This document shows, one piece after another, positions 8,836 to 18,371 of a stretch of DNA of 64,000 nt (its first letter is position 1; each line of letters opens with the position of its first letter). The translations under genes were made by a program, and so were the position numbers. The stretch covers positions 1 to 64,000 of the forward strand of contig NZ_PENZ01000034.1 in the NCBI RefSeq assembly GCF_003144395.1. The letters are read 5' to 3'. The DNA comes from Proteus faecis (GTDB lineage: Bacteria > Pseudomonadota > Gammaproteobacteria > Enterobacterales > Enterobacteriaceae). Under the pieces are notes generated by a model that saw nothing but the letters and a program-made list of their open reading frames with translations, was not told the DNA's origin and ran no database searches.

Positions 8836-9308
8836 AAAATCTATTATCATTTTTAATTATGACATTATTGGCACTACCTAGTTTTGTGTATGCACAAAAA
8901 CAATCTGATGATAAAAAAATTGACTATCGTCCATTAACTCAAGAAGAAGAAATAACAATCAAAGCATGGGTATCCAATGGGTTAAAAGATGGGGAAAGCG
9001 CGAAATTCAAATTAAGCGAAAGAGTCATCTCTATTAATAATGAGCCTGAATATATATATTGCGGGTTAGTTAACGCAAAAAATTCTTATGGAGCATATTC
9101 TGGTTGGGTTGTTTTTAAAAGTTTTGTAACTAAAAATGCTTACAATAAATTAATTGCACTTACGGACGTAGGGCAAAAAATGGGCGTAGATCCAGCTATG
9201 CAAATAGGTGATGGTAAATTTTATGAACAGGTATTATTTGACACCTGTACATCTAAAGGATATTTCAAAGGAAACTATTTAAACGAAGATTTAATAGGAA
9301 GAAAGTAA
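8832..9308 (+). CDS. Secreted protein of unknown function between K and I (moron candidate)
   Basis: A 158-residue protein with a clear signal peptide (MKNLLSFLIMTLLALPSFVYA) and a mature part with two cysteines (IYCGLVN, FDTCTSK) that may form a disulfide. It starts with GTG overlapping the K stop and is followed by its own intrinsic terminator before gene I. Lambda has no gene here. A periplasmic protein is not a tail part, so it may be a lysogenic conversion gene, for example for envelope change or superinfection exclusion. No family was recognised. Confidence 0.75.
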   Translation: MKNLLSFLIMTLLALPSFVYAQKQSDDKKIDYRPLTQEEEITIKAWVSNGLKDGESAKFKLSERVISINNEPEYIYCGLVNAKNSYGAYSGWVVFKSFVTKNAYNKLIALTDVGQKMGVDPAMQIGDGKFYEQVLFDTCTSKGYFKGNYLNEDLIGRK

Positions 9309-9338
9309 GGAAGATATAACCTTATATTTCTTATGCCT

Positions 9339-9361
9339 ACCCGCCAAGTGCGGGTTTTTTT
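9339..9361 (+). terminator. Intrinsic terminator after the secreted accessory gene
   Basis: ACCCGC-CAAGT-GCGGGT is a perfect six-pair stem running into seven T residues. It lies upstream of the gene I ribosome binding site and would punctuate expression of the accessory gene when the late operon is off. Confidence 0.75.
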
Positions 9362-9372
9362 GTGGAGTTTTT

Positions 9373-9966
9373 ATGCAAGAAGAAAAGATGGTAACAATAG
9401 AGTTAAGCGGAATATTAGGAAAAACATTTGGTAAAACTCATCAGCGCATAATTACGACAACATCAGAAGCAATCAGAGCACTTTGTTGTACCTTAAATGG
9501 ATTTGAACAGTATTTAAATACCAGTAAATCACGAGGATTAACATACGCCGTATTTAAAGGGAAAAAGAATATCGGTGTTGATGATCTTAATTTCCCAATA
9601 TCAGAAGAAATTATTCGTATCGTTCCCATTGTGATGGGGAGCAAAAGAGGTGGTGTTTTTCAGACTATTTTTGGTGCCGTCCTTGTTGCTGCCGCTATAT
9701 GGCTACCTTGGGGTTCCGCATTATGGGCCAGTAACCTTTTATTTGCTGTTGGCGCATCAGTAGCTATCGGCGGTGTTATCCAAATGCTTTCACCTCAGCC
9801 AAAAGGCCTTGCAATGCAAGATCAGGGTGAAAACAAACCTTCGTATGCATTTGGCTCTCCTACTAATACCGTTTCTCAAGGTTACCCTGTGCCAGTGCTT
9901 TATGGCGAAAGAACTATTGGTGGCGCCATCATTTCTGCAGGTATTTATGTAGAAGATCAGCAATAA
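9373..9966 (+). CDS. Tail assembly protein I, lambda gpI-like
   Basis: A 197-residue protein. The N-terminal half is a small beta-rich domain ending in IPIVMGSKRGG. A strongly hydrophobic segment follows (about 97-135, IFGAVLVAAAIWLPWG onward, then GASVAIGGVIQMLSPQP). The C-terminal half contains NTVSQGYPVPVLYGER and GGAIISAGIYVED. This is the typical lambda gpI pattern. It is required for tail tip assembly but absent from the virion in lambda. It lies directly before J. Confidence 0.86.
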   Translation: MQEEKMVTIELSGILGKTFGKTHQRIITTTSEAIRALCCTLNGFEQYLNTSKSRGLTYAVFKGKKNIGVDDLNFPISEEIIRIVPIVMGSKRGGVFQTIFGAVLVAAAIWLPWGSALWASNLLFAVGASVAIGGVIQMLSPQPKGLAMQDQGENKPSYAFGSPTNTVSQGYPVPVLYGERTIGGAIISAGIYVEDQQ

Positions 9967-9985
9967 ATCTATTTGGAATAATCTA

Positions 9986-12900
9986 ATGAGAAAAACAATT
10001 CACGGTCAAAAAGGGGGCGGTGGTAGTCCTCGTGTGCCTGTTGAGCAACCTGATGATTTGCAATCTATTGCTAAAGCAAAGTTACTCATTGCCTTGGGTG
10101 AGGGAGAATTTGCCGGAGAGTTAACGGCACAAAATATCTTCCTTGATGGCACACCGTTAGAAGACACTGAAGGAAATGCAAATTTTAGTGGTGTGACGTG
10201 GGATTTTAGACCAGGCACACAAGCACAGACTTATATTCAAGGATTACCTAGCGCTGAAAATGAGATCAATGTTGGCTCTACGATTTCGAGTAAAACACCA
10301 TGGGTTCACACATTTACCAATTCACAATTATCGGCTATTCGAGTTCGTCTAAAGTGGCCCTCATTATTCAAGCAAGAAGATAATGGGGATTTGGTGGGTA
10401 ATGAAGTTAAATACGCTATTGATTTACAAACCGACGGTGGTAGCTGGAAAACCGTTATTGACAGTGCTGTGAAAGGAAAAACGACATCAGGTTATGAGAG
10501 AGCGCACAGAATTGATTTACCTGAATCGACAACATCATGGTCACTACGTGTTAGAAAAGTCTCTAATGATGCTAATAGCAGTAAAATCGGTGATACGGTT
10601 GTTTTGCAAAGCTACACTGAAGTCATTGATGCTAAATTTACCTATCCTCATACAGCGTTACTTTATATTGAGTTCGACTCTAAACAATTCAACGGCTCTA
10701 TTCCGCAAATAACGTGCAAACCGAAAGGGCGCATAATCCGAATACCCTCAAATTACAATCCTATTGATCGCACCTATACGGGTGTATGGGATGGTTCCTT
10801 TAAATGGGCATGGACCAATAACCCCGCATGGGTTTTCTACGATATTGTTATCTCTGATAGATTTGGTCTTGGACAACAAATAAATCAACAACAGATTGAT
10901 AAATGGGAGTTATACCGTATAGCGCAGTATTGCGATCAATTGGTACCCGATGGGAAAGGTGGTGATGGCACAGAACCGCGTTATGTCTGTGATGTTTATG
11001 TGCAAGATAGAAATGAAGCATATAACGTGTTACGTGACTTTGCAGCCATCTTTCGAGGAATGACCTATTGGGGTGGCGGTCAGATTGTGACATTAGCGGA
11101 TATGCCTCGTGATATTGATTATAGCTATACCAGAGCTAATGTGATTGATGGCAAATTTATTTATTCAAGCAGTAGCAGTAAAGAAAAGTATTCCACGGCA
11201 TTGGTTTCGTATTCAGATCCGCAAAATGGATATGCTGATGCAATGGAGCCAGTGTTTGAACCTGATTTAGTTTCTCGGTTTGGGTTTAATCAATTAGAAG
11301 TTACCGCAATTGGTTGCACCCGACAAAGTGAAGCCAATAGAAAAGGGCGCTGGGGAATACTGACAAACAATAAAGACAGAATGGTGACATTCTCTGTCGG
11401 GTTAGATGGGAACATTCCGCAACCTGGTTATATTATTGCTGTTGCTGATGAACTATTGTCAGGAAAAGTCACTGGTGGTCGAGTAAGTGCCATCGATGGC
11501 AGAAATATCACGTTAGACCGTGTTTCAAGTGCTGTGAGTGGTGATCGATTAATTCTCAATCTTCCTTCAGGGCAATCGCAAGCAAGAACGATACAAACAG
11601 TATCAGGGAAGGTGATCACGGTTACAACGGAATACAGTGAGACACCAGAGACAGAATGTGTGTGGGTTGTTGAATCAGAAGAACTGTATGCACAACAATA
11701 TCGCGTTGTTAGTGTCACTGAAAATGAATCGAATCAATTTACTATTACCGCCATTCAGCATGATCCCAATAAATATGAACATGTTGATTCTGGTGCGTTG
11801 ATTGATGAAAGGCCCATTAGCGTTATTCCTCCTAATAATCAGCAAGCTCCGAAAAACATTGTCATTGATTCTTACTCAATCGTCAGTCAAGGCGTTAGCT
11901 TTGAAACAATGCGAGCACAGTGGCCACAAGTTGAAAACGCAATCTCTTATGAGGCGCAATGGCGTAGAAACGAAGGCAATTGGGTCAATATGCCTCGAAG
12001 CTCCATTAACTCTATTGAGGTTCCTAATGTTTATGCCGGTCGATATTTAGTCCGTGTTCGAGCTATTAATGCTTCTGAGATCTCAAGCGGATGGGGATAT
12101 TCTGACGAAAAAACGTTAACCGGAAAAATGGGTAACCCACCCAAACCGGTTAACTTTAGAGCGTCGCCCTTAGTATTTGGCATTAAGCTAGACTGGGGGT
12201 TTGGTGAAAACACCAGTGATACGTTAAAAACTGAAATCCAGCACAGCAAAACCAATGATGGTGAAGGTCTGATGCTGTTATCTGATGTTCCTTATCCATC
12301 TAAAACCTATGAAATGGCAGGTTTATCCGCAGGCGTAGCATTTTATTTTAGAGCAAGGCTGGTGGATAAAACAGGTAATCAATCCGAGTGGACTGAGTTT
12401 ATTCGGGGAGAATCTGAGTTTGATGTAGGTACGATATTACCAGAGCTTGATGGACACTTCATGTCATCAGAAGCTGGCCAGCAACTCGGTGAACGCTTGA
12501 ATTGGAATGCTGAAACAGCGCTTCTTCTTAGTAACGCTGATTCTCAACTATCACGTAGTTTGTTAGTGAAACACGGTCAATCACAAGCTGGAATCAAAGA
12601 GCTATGGCAAGTACGTGCAACGGATAACGAAGCATGGGCACAGGAAGTTAAAGAAATTTACTCCGCGGTTGGTGACAACAAATCTGCAATTAAAGAGACC
12701 CAAACTTCAATTACTGAGTTAAATAAGGCGTTCGGTCAAACAACTACGGAGATCCGCACAGAGTTAAAAACAACTAACCAAAATTTAGCCGACACCAATC
12801 AGAAGTTAGGCAATACAGATAAGGAGCTTGTTCGTGTTGCTGCGGACGTGGTAACAAACAAAGAGGCGATATCTAAAACAGATAAAGCGCTCGCTAAATC

Positions 12901-13717
12901 AGAGGAACAAATTCAGGTTAAATTTGGCGAACAAGAAGGTTTGATTAAGCAGAAAATGCAGGCTGAATTTAGTCAGACCGGTGACGGTGTTGTCACGCAC
13001 TCAATTAATATCACGATTGTTCATGACAAAGTTAAATATAACGCAGCAGGGCAAGTGATTAGTGCTCAAGTTAAGAATGGCAAGCTTGAATCATTCTTTG
13101 GTTACAATGCGAATAACTTCGCTTGGTATAACCCTGCAAATGGCAAGATGGAATTATTCATGTATGCCAAGAACGGGCAATTTTTTGTTCGAGATTTATT
13201 TATCGAAGACGGCTCGATTACAAATGCAAAAATAGGGAATGTTATTCAATCAAATAATTATGTGGCTGGAAAATCAGGCTGGATAATTAATAAAAATGGA
13301 TATGCTGAATTTGAGAATGCAAAATTTAGAGGAGAAATTAAAGCCACTAAAGGCACAATGAATAATGTGATTATTGACAAGGATTGTGAAATTAAGGGCA
13401 CTTTAAAAGTGGAGAATATCGAAGGTGACATAGTTAAGTTTTATTCTCTTGGTAATGGAGAAACAATTACGATACCGGCACAATCTTTTGACCGCATTAT
13501 TCAAGTTGTCACCATAGCGACGACACATAATAGTAAGTGGTGTCGATTATGGCTAAATGATGATAAGTTCTTTGAAATTAAAAATGGTGGAAGTTATGAA
13601 GAATTTACTTATTGGAATTCTCCATCAACAACGTTAAAAGCGAATACACCAGGCGTATTTAGATATGACAGCGAAGATAGATATTTCAAAATAACACTAT
13701 TAGCCTGCAAGCAATAA
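9986..13717 (+). CDS. Tail tip host-specificity protein J
   Basis: A 1243-residue protein opening MRKTIHGQKGGGGSPRVPVE, as in lambda-like J proteins. The N-terminal ~600 residues form the conserved tip-baseplate scaffold (IAKAKLLIALGEGE, ENEINVGSTISSKTPW, VYVQDRNEAYNVLRDFAAIF). Two fibronectin III-like repeats follow at about 615-815. A coiled-coil linker (about 870-990) and a C-terminal beta domain for receptor binding complete it. It fixes host range and starts DNA ejection. The last ~130 residues are more AT-rich than the scaffold, as expected for a frequently exchanged receptor-binding end. Confidence 0.92.
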   Translation: MRKTIHGQKGGGGSPRVPVEQPDDLQSIAKAKLLIALGEGEFAGELTAQNIFLDGTPLEDTEGNANFSGVTWDFRPGTQAQTYIQGLPSAENEINVGSTISSKTPWVHTFTNSQLSAIRVRLKWPSLFKQEDNGDLVGNEVKYAIDLQTDGGSWKTVIDSAVKGKTTSGYERAHRIDLPESTTSWSLRVRKVSNDANSSKIGDTVVLQSYTEVIDAKFTYPHTALLYIEFDSKQFNGSIPQITCKPKGRIIRIPSNYNPIDRTYTGVWDGSFKWAWTNNPAWVFYDIVISDRFGLGQQINQQQIDKWELYRIAQYCDQLVPDGKGGDGTEPRYVCDVYVQDRNEAYNVLRDFAAIFRGMTYWGGGQIVTLADMPRDIDYSYTRANVIDGKFIYSSSSSKEKYSTALVSYSDPQNGYADAMEPVFEPDLVSRFGFNQLEVTAIGCTRQSEANRKGRWGILTNNKDRMVTFSVGLDGNIPQPGYIIAVADELLSGKVTGGRVSAIDGRNITLDRVSSAVSGDRLILNLPSGQSQARTIQTVSGKVITVTTEYSETPETECVWVVESEELYAQQYRVVSVTENESNQFTITAIQHDPNKYEHVDSGALIDERPISVIPPNNQQAPKNIVIDSYSIVSQGVSFETMRAQWPQVENAISYEAQWRRNEGNWVNMPRSSINSIEVPNVYAGRYLVRVRAINASEISSGWGYSDEKTLTGKMGNPPKPVNFRASPLVFGIKLDWGFGENTSDTLKTEIQHSKTNDGEGLMLLSDVPYPSKTYEMAGLSAGVAFYFRARLVDKTGNQSEWTEFIRGESEFDVGTILPELDGHFMSSEAGQQLGERLNWNAETALLLSNADSQLSRSLLVKHGQSQAGIKELWQVRATDNEAWAQEVKEIYSAVGDNKSAIKETQTSITELNKAFGQTTTEIRTELKTTNQNLADTNQKLGNTDKELVRVAADVVTNKEAISKTDKALAKSEEQIQVKFGEQEGLIKQKMQAEFSQTGDGVVTHSINITIVHDKVKYNAAGQVISAQVKNGKLESFFGYNANNFAWYNPANGKMELFMYAKNGQFFVRDLFIEDGSITNAKIGNVIQSNNYVAGKSGWIINKNGYAEFENAKFRGEIKATKGTMNNVIIDKDCEIKGTLKVENIEGDIVKFYSLGNGETITIPAQSFDRIIQVVTIATTHNSKWCRLWLNDDKFFEIKNGGSYEEFTYWNSPSTTLKANTPGVFRYDSEDRYFKITLLACKQ

Positions 13718-13728
13718 GGAAATAAATC

Positions 13729-15264
13729 ATGATATACACAACAGGCACAGTTTCTACTGTGTCAGGGTCTGCTATTGTCCGCGGAACTGGCACTAAATTT
13801 AAAAATAATAATCCAGCCATTAATGTCGGAATGACTATTTTAATTAAATCAGGAAATACTAATATTCCGTATATGATTAAATCTGTTAATTCCAACACTG
13901 AATTAGTATTAGCACAGCCTGCATTAGCCACCACAACTAACACCATATTTTCAATTCATATTACTGAGCCAGATAATAATAGTGATGCAGCTAGAACCAT
14001 GGTCGCCATAAATGCGTACACGCAATATTTTCTCGATGCGATGAATACATGGATGAGTGAAACAGGGCAAACAAAAATTGAAATGCCAAATGGTGAAGTT
14101 ATCACACTCGATAGCATTAAGAAGATGCAAGGGGATATTGCTAATCGAGCTGATAAATCAACAAATACAGTTCAATTATTTTCTGGTGGCATCAAGGCTC
14201 AATTCGCTGATGCAGTAAGAGGAAATGATTATTTTGGTATTCGAGTGCATACAAATGGCACATCAGCTCTATATGGTTTTAAGAATGGCTCTGGATTTGA
14301 TTATACATTTCCTACTTATACAGGGGAGGTTGTTTTAAAACAAGGAAGTTACATAGTTAATTATGCGACGAATGACTGGCCGGGGATAAGGCTTTATAAA
14401 GCCAGTGGTGAGTATGTCACTTTGGAAGGTAGCTCTTCTTCATCAACACTCGCTCAACTTGTTTATAGAAACTCTGGTGGTAACAACGTTGCTGTTGTAG
14501 ATATACCCAAGAAAGCTGGCACAGTCATGCTTGTTGGGGATTATGGATTAGGTGGTAATCATTTATCTGGGGTGGGAAGACCAGCAAAATTATTAGGGGA
14601 TTTACCATCTGGCTTTTATGGATACGTTACTCCACAAGATATTCCTGCTAATACAACTGTGTATGGAGATTTCATTCGTCTTAATTATAATTCGGGAAAC
14701 TATCAAAATATATTAATGCCTAATTATGGCAATGACTTTATGGTAATACAAAGGGTCTCAGATTCTAGTGTTTCAAATGTTAAGGTAATGACGTCTAATA
14801 TGTGGACTGTTGATAGCAATGGATTTTATAAACGTGCATCTCCTGTTATCAACATCAATACAGATGGCGCATTTACAACTAACGACGAATCAGAAGGCTC
14901 TACGGTTACTCGAGTAGCTCAGGGTGCATATCTCATTAAAGGGGTACTGGGCTTTAATGCCGATGCAGGCTGGGGCGGTGTCGATGGCGGTATTGAAATT
15001 CCACTCGATGTCAATAAACAGCCACTTATTTGGGTAGACTCTGAAATTAACAAAGACGGTTCTATTCTCGTCAAAACCTATCATCGCACTCATCCTAATG
15101 CACCTAAGTTCGCCCGTAATGATATTGACGGCTTCAACGATGGCGACCCGATTGATATCCCAGCCGGCCGTTTTATTTCCGTGCGTGTACAGATGCCAGA
15201 AGGCTCAATCTATAACGTGAGAATGCGTGAGATGGAAGAGGCGCAGAAAGCGGAAGAAGATTAG
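13729..15264 (+). CDS. Phage side tail fibre protein
   Basis: A 511-residue protein directly after J with a good AAGGA site. The N-terminus (MIYTTGTVSTVSGSAIVRG) is a tail-attachment domain, then a short helix region (about 95-150) and repetitive beta-rich shaft. The C-terminal ~125 residues (from about SEGSTVTRVAQGAYLIKGVL to VRMREMEEAQKAEED) form a compact receptor-side domain. DNA encoding this last part (from about 14920) is visibly GC-richer than the shaft, suggesting domain exchange. Fibre function is inferred from position and layout. Confidence 0.82.
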   Translation: MIYTTGTVSTVSGSAIVRGTGTKFKNNNPAINVGMTILIKSGNTNIPYMIKSVNSNTELVLAQPALATTTNTIFSIHITEPDNNSDAARTMVAINAYTQYFLDAMNTWMSETGQTKIEMPNGEVITLDSIKKMQGDIANRADKSTNTVQLFSGGIKAQFADAVRGNDYFGIRVHTNGTSALYGFKNGSGFDYTFPTYTGEVVLKQGSYIVNYATNDWPGIRLYKASGEYVTLEGSSSSSTLAQLVYRNSGGNNVAVVDIPKKAGTVMLVGDYGLGGNHLSGVGRPAKLLGDLPSGFYGYVTPQDIPANTTVYGDFIRLNYNSGNYQNILMPNYGNDFMVIQRVSDSSVSNVKVMTSNMWTVDSNGFYKRASPVININTDGAFTTNDESEGSTVTRVAQGAYLIKGVLGFNADAGWGGVDGGIEIPLDVNKQPLIWVDSEINKDGSILVKTYHRTHPNAPKFARNDIDGFNDGDPIDIPAGRFISVRVQMPEGSIYNVRMREMEEAQKAEED

Positions 15265-15360
15265 TAATCTACTAAATTAACTAAAATCGCTTACTATTCT
15301 AATAAAAAATAGAGCTCAATTATTTTTTAGTTCTGCATCATTTGTATTTTTAAGTAATTC

Positions 15361-15766
15361 ATGATGCTCTATTTTTTCTGCATTATACCCAACAGTTATT
15401 TTGATTTTCTAACTTTAAGAAATAAATACCAAGGCGTTATGTTTAGGTTTATGTGTTTTAATAAACCTGATGGGCTGAGGATTAAGCGAATTCAATATAC
15501 GGTGATTGACGATGCTACACAGGTTAGGTCTCATAAAACTTATGAGAGACATAATCAGGTTCATGCTATTGATTTTATCGATTATGTTATTAGTAAATTT
15601 TCCTTTAGGATTAAAACGGTTAGAACGGATATAGCACGAATTTCATCAATTAATTGATGAAAAAGATGATGTTGATTTACATGAAAATTTAGCTGAATGA
15701 GAGGCATTTTATAATTTTCATTGCCCCCCACTCAGTTCATGTTGGTAAAACACTGACGAAGTGTTA
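15361..15766 (+). pseudogene. Remnant of an IS481-type (rve) transposase
   Basis: The readable frame contains RIKRIQYTVIDDATQVRSHK and AIDFIDYVISKFSFRI followed by KTVRTD, the integrase core of IS481-like transposases around the first two catalytic Asp residues. After RTD about 55 codons are missing. Homology resumes as EFHQLIDEKDDVDLHENLAE, then a TGA in place of the usual Trp, EAFYNFH, and after a frameshift PHSVHVGKTL. Deletion, stop and shift make it dead. It lies just beyond the tail fibre gene, a common insertion zone. Confidence 0.75.
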
Positions 15767-15845
15767 AAATAAGCTTGGTCTTTAAAATTAAACGTCAGCC
15801 AAGGTTTTGGATAACACAAATAAAAGTATCAATATTATAAATATT

Positions 15846-16652
15846 CTAACCAATTTTACTATGTATTTCGATTAACTTATTAATTAATGTTGAATGAAAT
15901 GTAGATATATCAGAAATTCTTTTTTCCCGAGATTCTTCAGTGTGATTAAATACCCTCTCTTCTAAATCATCACAGATTTCTTCAAGCGTTTCAATACTAT
16001 CATTCAGTAATTTAAAGCTATTAAATAAATATAATGAATCTCGTAACTCTCCTAGTTTAGGTAACAGAGAGTTACTTAAAGCGTCCTCAAACATATCAGA
16101 AGGCATTGATATTGACTCTTTAAATGTTTTAACGACATCAAATGCTAATCCATTTATTTTTGGCATAATAACTTCTCTTACCCAGTATCCTTCATTAATT
16201 GCTTCTTTACGTTCATTTTTATGTTGAATGTACGGAATACCAAAAGAAGAAGCTAATGCCACAATAGAAATGATGATTGAAAACCATTCAGGGCCATTTT
16301 CTGGCACTTTTATTACATTAAATATCTTTTGGGTTGTTGAGGGGAAATGATAAGAATTATCATTTTTCGATGAACTTTCATTTTCTAATAAAAATGATTT
16401 ATCAAAGCGTATTTTTTCAAGTTCAGCTTTTGTCGAACTTTCATTTGAATTTAGCGTTATCACAATTGGATGTGATATCCTTTCGATTGTTGTATCTAAT
16501 AACGGGAACTCATTATTAAATGGAGTATTGTTCGGATAATGGATAGATTCATTTTGAGAATCTGCTATAACGGAACATGCGTTTGAAAAAAAAAGAATGA
16601 CAGATAGCACTGCCATTCTTAATGGAGAACTCATTTTAAAAGAAAGGTTCAT
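15846..16652 (-). CDS. Exported/membrane-anchored protein, third gene of the ATPase-STAS operon
   Basis: A 268-residue protein of unknown family. The start has a signal-peptide-like segment (residues 9-32, LRMAVLSVILFFSNACSVIA) with a cysteine that could be lipidated, although the lipobox is poor. A charged linker follows, then one clear membrane segment near 123-142 (WFSIIISIVALASSFGIPYI). The C-terminal ~120 residues are helical and charged. Its start overlaps the STAS gene end by 17 bases, with AGGAGAGG upstream, so it is co-translated. Being membrane-bound, it is the most likely effector or sensor of the set, but this is inference. Confidence 0.72.
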   Translation of the reverse strand: MNLSFKMSSPLRMAVLSVILFFSNACSVIADSQNESIHYPNNTPFNNEFPLLDTTIERISHPIVITLNSNESSTKAELEKIRFDKSFLLENESSSKNDNSYHFPSTTQKIFNVIKVPENGPEWFSIIISIVALASSFGIPYIQHKNERKEAINEGYWVREVIMPKINGLAFDVVKTFKESISMPSDMFEDALSNSLLPKLGELRDSLYLFNSFKLLNDSIETLEEICDDLEERVFNHTEESREKRISDISTFHSTLINKLIEIHSKIG

Positions 16653-16980
16653 TTTTATGCAAACCTCTCCTTACAGCACGATCTAATTCTGAAAGCATAC
16701 CTTCTTTATATTCATTCCCATCTAGAAATATTTTACTATAAAATTCACTAGGAGAAGAATAATTCGGTAAAATAGTTTCAAGCATTCCTAAAAAATATGA
16801 ACTTGAAATCACAATTCCCTTAGGGATTGATAGATAAAATTTGTCATACTGTGGTGATTTAAAGTTGTTGACACCAAAAAAATTAAATGCTTCGCGTCCA
16901 TTCGAACGGCCTGCAAAGAGTTTTTTATTGCTATTTTTAACCAACTTATTGAAGTCTATAATGATATCTGACATTTTCAT
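16636..16980 (-). CDS. STAS-like (DUF4325-type) protein
   Basis: A 114-residue protein. SNGREAFNFFGV, then IPKGIVISSSYFLGMLETIL fits the STAS-like alternation of beta strand, Ser-rich turn and helix seen in DUF4325. Such proteins usually pair with a GHKL ATPase, as here. By analogy with anti-sigma/anti-anti-sigma partners they may act as a phosphorylation-controlled switch. The ATG at 16980 with GAGG nine bases upstream is preferred; a TTG at 16995 overlapping the ATPase stop is also possible. It is the middle gene of the minus-strand operon. Confidence 0.65.
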   Translation of the reverse strand: MKMSDIIIDFNKLVKNSNKKLFAGRSNGREAFNFFGVNNFKSPQYDKFYLSIPKGIVISSSYFLGMLETILPNYSSPSEFYSKIFLDGNEYKEGMLSELDRAVRRGLHKNEPFF

Positions 16981-16991
16981 ATACCTATTCC

Positions 16992-18371
16992 TCAAGTTCT
17001 CTGAGTCGCATTTTCTGGTAGAGGGAAGCGAATATTGATCATTACACCAGGGAATCGAGCGTTCTTCATACGCTTAAGATAGGTGCGATCAGGTTCAGAT
17101 TCAAGTCCTATGTTGTTAAATGGATAAGTAAATATATCACTCTCATCATTATTTGCTAATTTTTGCTTTAATTTGTATGAGCCATCGAAGTTAATGTGAG
17201 TATTACCCGATACTAAGGTCATTCTTATACAACCTTTGATATCTTTTTTCATTTTTTTTAGACTATCGTGCATATCTTGGAATAGTTTAAGTAATTCTAT
17301 AGTTCCAGTTCCCGAACTATCTGTTTCTTTTTCATTTTGACAACTTACTCGTCCCTGTAGTGCAGCAATAGTAACTAATCCTTCTCTAAACATTCCTTTT
17401 TTGTTTAAATGTTTGTTTACATATGGATTTACTTGTTTATTTAACGAATAATGCTCTTCTGGTAGCTCATCGAATGTTTCATCAATAGTTTTTCCAAAAT
17501 TAAAAACAGCTATTTCACAGATAGGGCTGCGAAGATTATTGTTTACAAACCCTCTCAGATACCATCGAGGACGTTGTTTTAAAGCACAGTGTCTTTCGGC
17601 ATTATCGAGTAGTTCCCCCATACATGAGGTTAAGTGTTTTTCGGCATCAAGAGTAAGCTTTAAGCTATGATCATTTAAGCATCTATTAATATATTTAGTG
17701 AATTTTTCTGCTGTAATATTCTTTGTATCCAGCGCAAACGCAGAAGCATTTTCTTTCCCAATACTATCAGCTGAAAAAATTCTTTGCTTGGGGTTGATTT
17801 TTTTTGATGATTCAGTTGCATCTAAGACTTTTCCGGGGTTCGTATTATTTATCTCTTTAACAAGACCAATATCTCTAATAATTTCAAGATACTGTTCATC
17901 TTTAGGGTAAACACCATTAATTAAGATCATAGAGTCTCTATAGTTAATGTTGTTATGGCGAGCAGCTGTTAATGCTACTCCAAGCAAGCATTCAAGTCCT
18001 AAACAGTGCGTTTTATTTCTTCTATAATTAAATAAATAGGATTTCTTTTCACCTCTTGCAACTAATTTTGTTGCTGCACTAATGAAAAGCAAAGAATTTT
18101 CTGGATTATCATATAGGTCAAAATATTTAGGAATTACTATTTTTTCTGCATTTTGACGCAAAATAGAGGAATCATATTCTTTAATGGTAGATATATCCTC
18201 AATGAATGATACGACCTGATTCTGAATAGGAATAGATTCATTTGCAAAACGTAGTTTCTTATTTTCACATGTTCTCGATTTTTTTTTATTCTTTCTTTTT
18301 ACGCTAAAAATAAATCGTAGCCATCCACGCAAGAAGGCATCCCTTGAATTTTTTCTATTTTTTTTCTGCAT
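16992..18371 (-). CDS. GHKL-type ATPase protein, first gene of the ATPase-STAS operon
   Basis: A 459-residue protein. The N-terminus is very basic (MQKKNRKNSRDAFLRGWLRF onward). Residues ~60-230 form an unrecognised domain. Residues ~235-410 resemble a histidine-kinase-type ATP-binding fold: CMGELLDNAERHC matches the N-box, VFNFGKTIDE replaces the usual DxGxG, and SSGTGTIELL matches the late Gly box. There is no kinase dimerisation His, so it is not a classical sensor kinase. With the STAS gene it recalls an anti-sigma-like module. It lies in the cargo position of a prophage. Confidence 0.7.
   Translation of the reverse strand: MQKKNRKNSRDAFLRGWLRFIFSVKRKNKKKSRTCENKKLRFANESIPIQNQVVSFIEDISTIKEYDSSILRQNAEKIVIPKYFDLYDNPENSLLFISAATKLVARGEKKSYLFNYRRNKTHCLGLECLLGVALTAARHNNINYRDSMILINGVYPKDEQYLEIIRDIGLVKEINNTNPGKVLDATESSKKINPKQRIFSADSIGKENASAFALDTKNITAEKFTKYINRCLNDHSLKLTLDAEKHLTSCMGELLDNAERHCALKQRPRWYLRGFVNNNLRSPICEIAVFNFGKTIDETFDELPEEHYSLNKQVNPYVNKHLNKKGMFREGLVTIAALQGRVSCQNEKETDSSGTGTIELLKLFQDMHDSLKKMKKDIKGCIRMTLVSGNTHINFDGSYKLKQKLANNDESDIFTYPFNNIGLESEPDRTYLKRMKNARFPGVMINIRFPLPENATQRT

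Noticed and set aside
15361-15657. Treating the 98-codon frame as an intact small gene
   Set aside because: Its sequence is an internal slice of an IS481-type integrase core, and the rest of the transposase continues in broken frames downstream.
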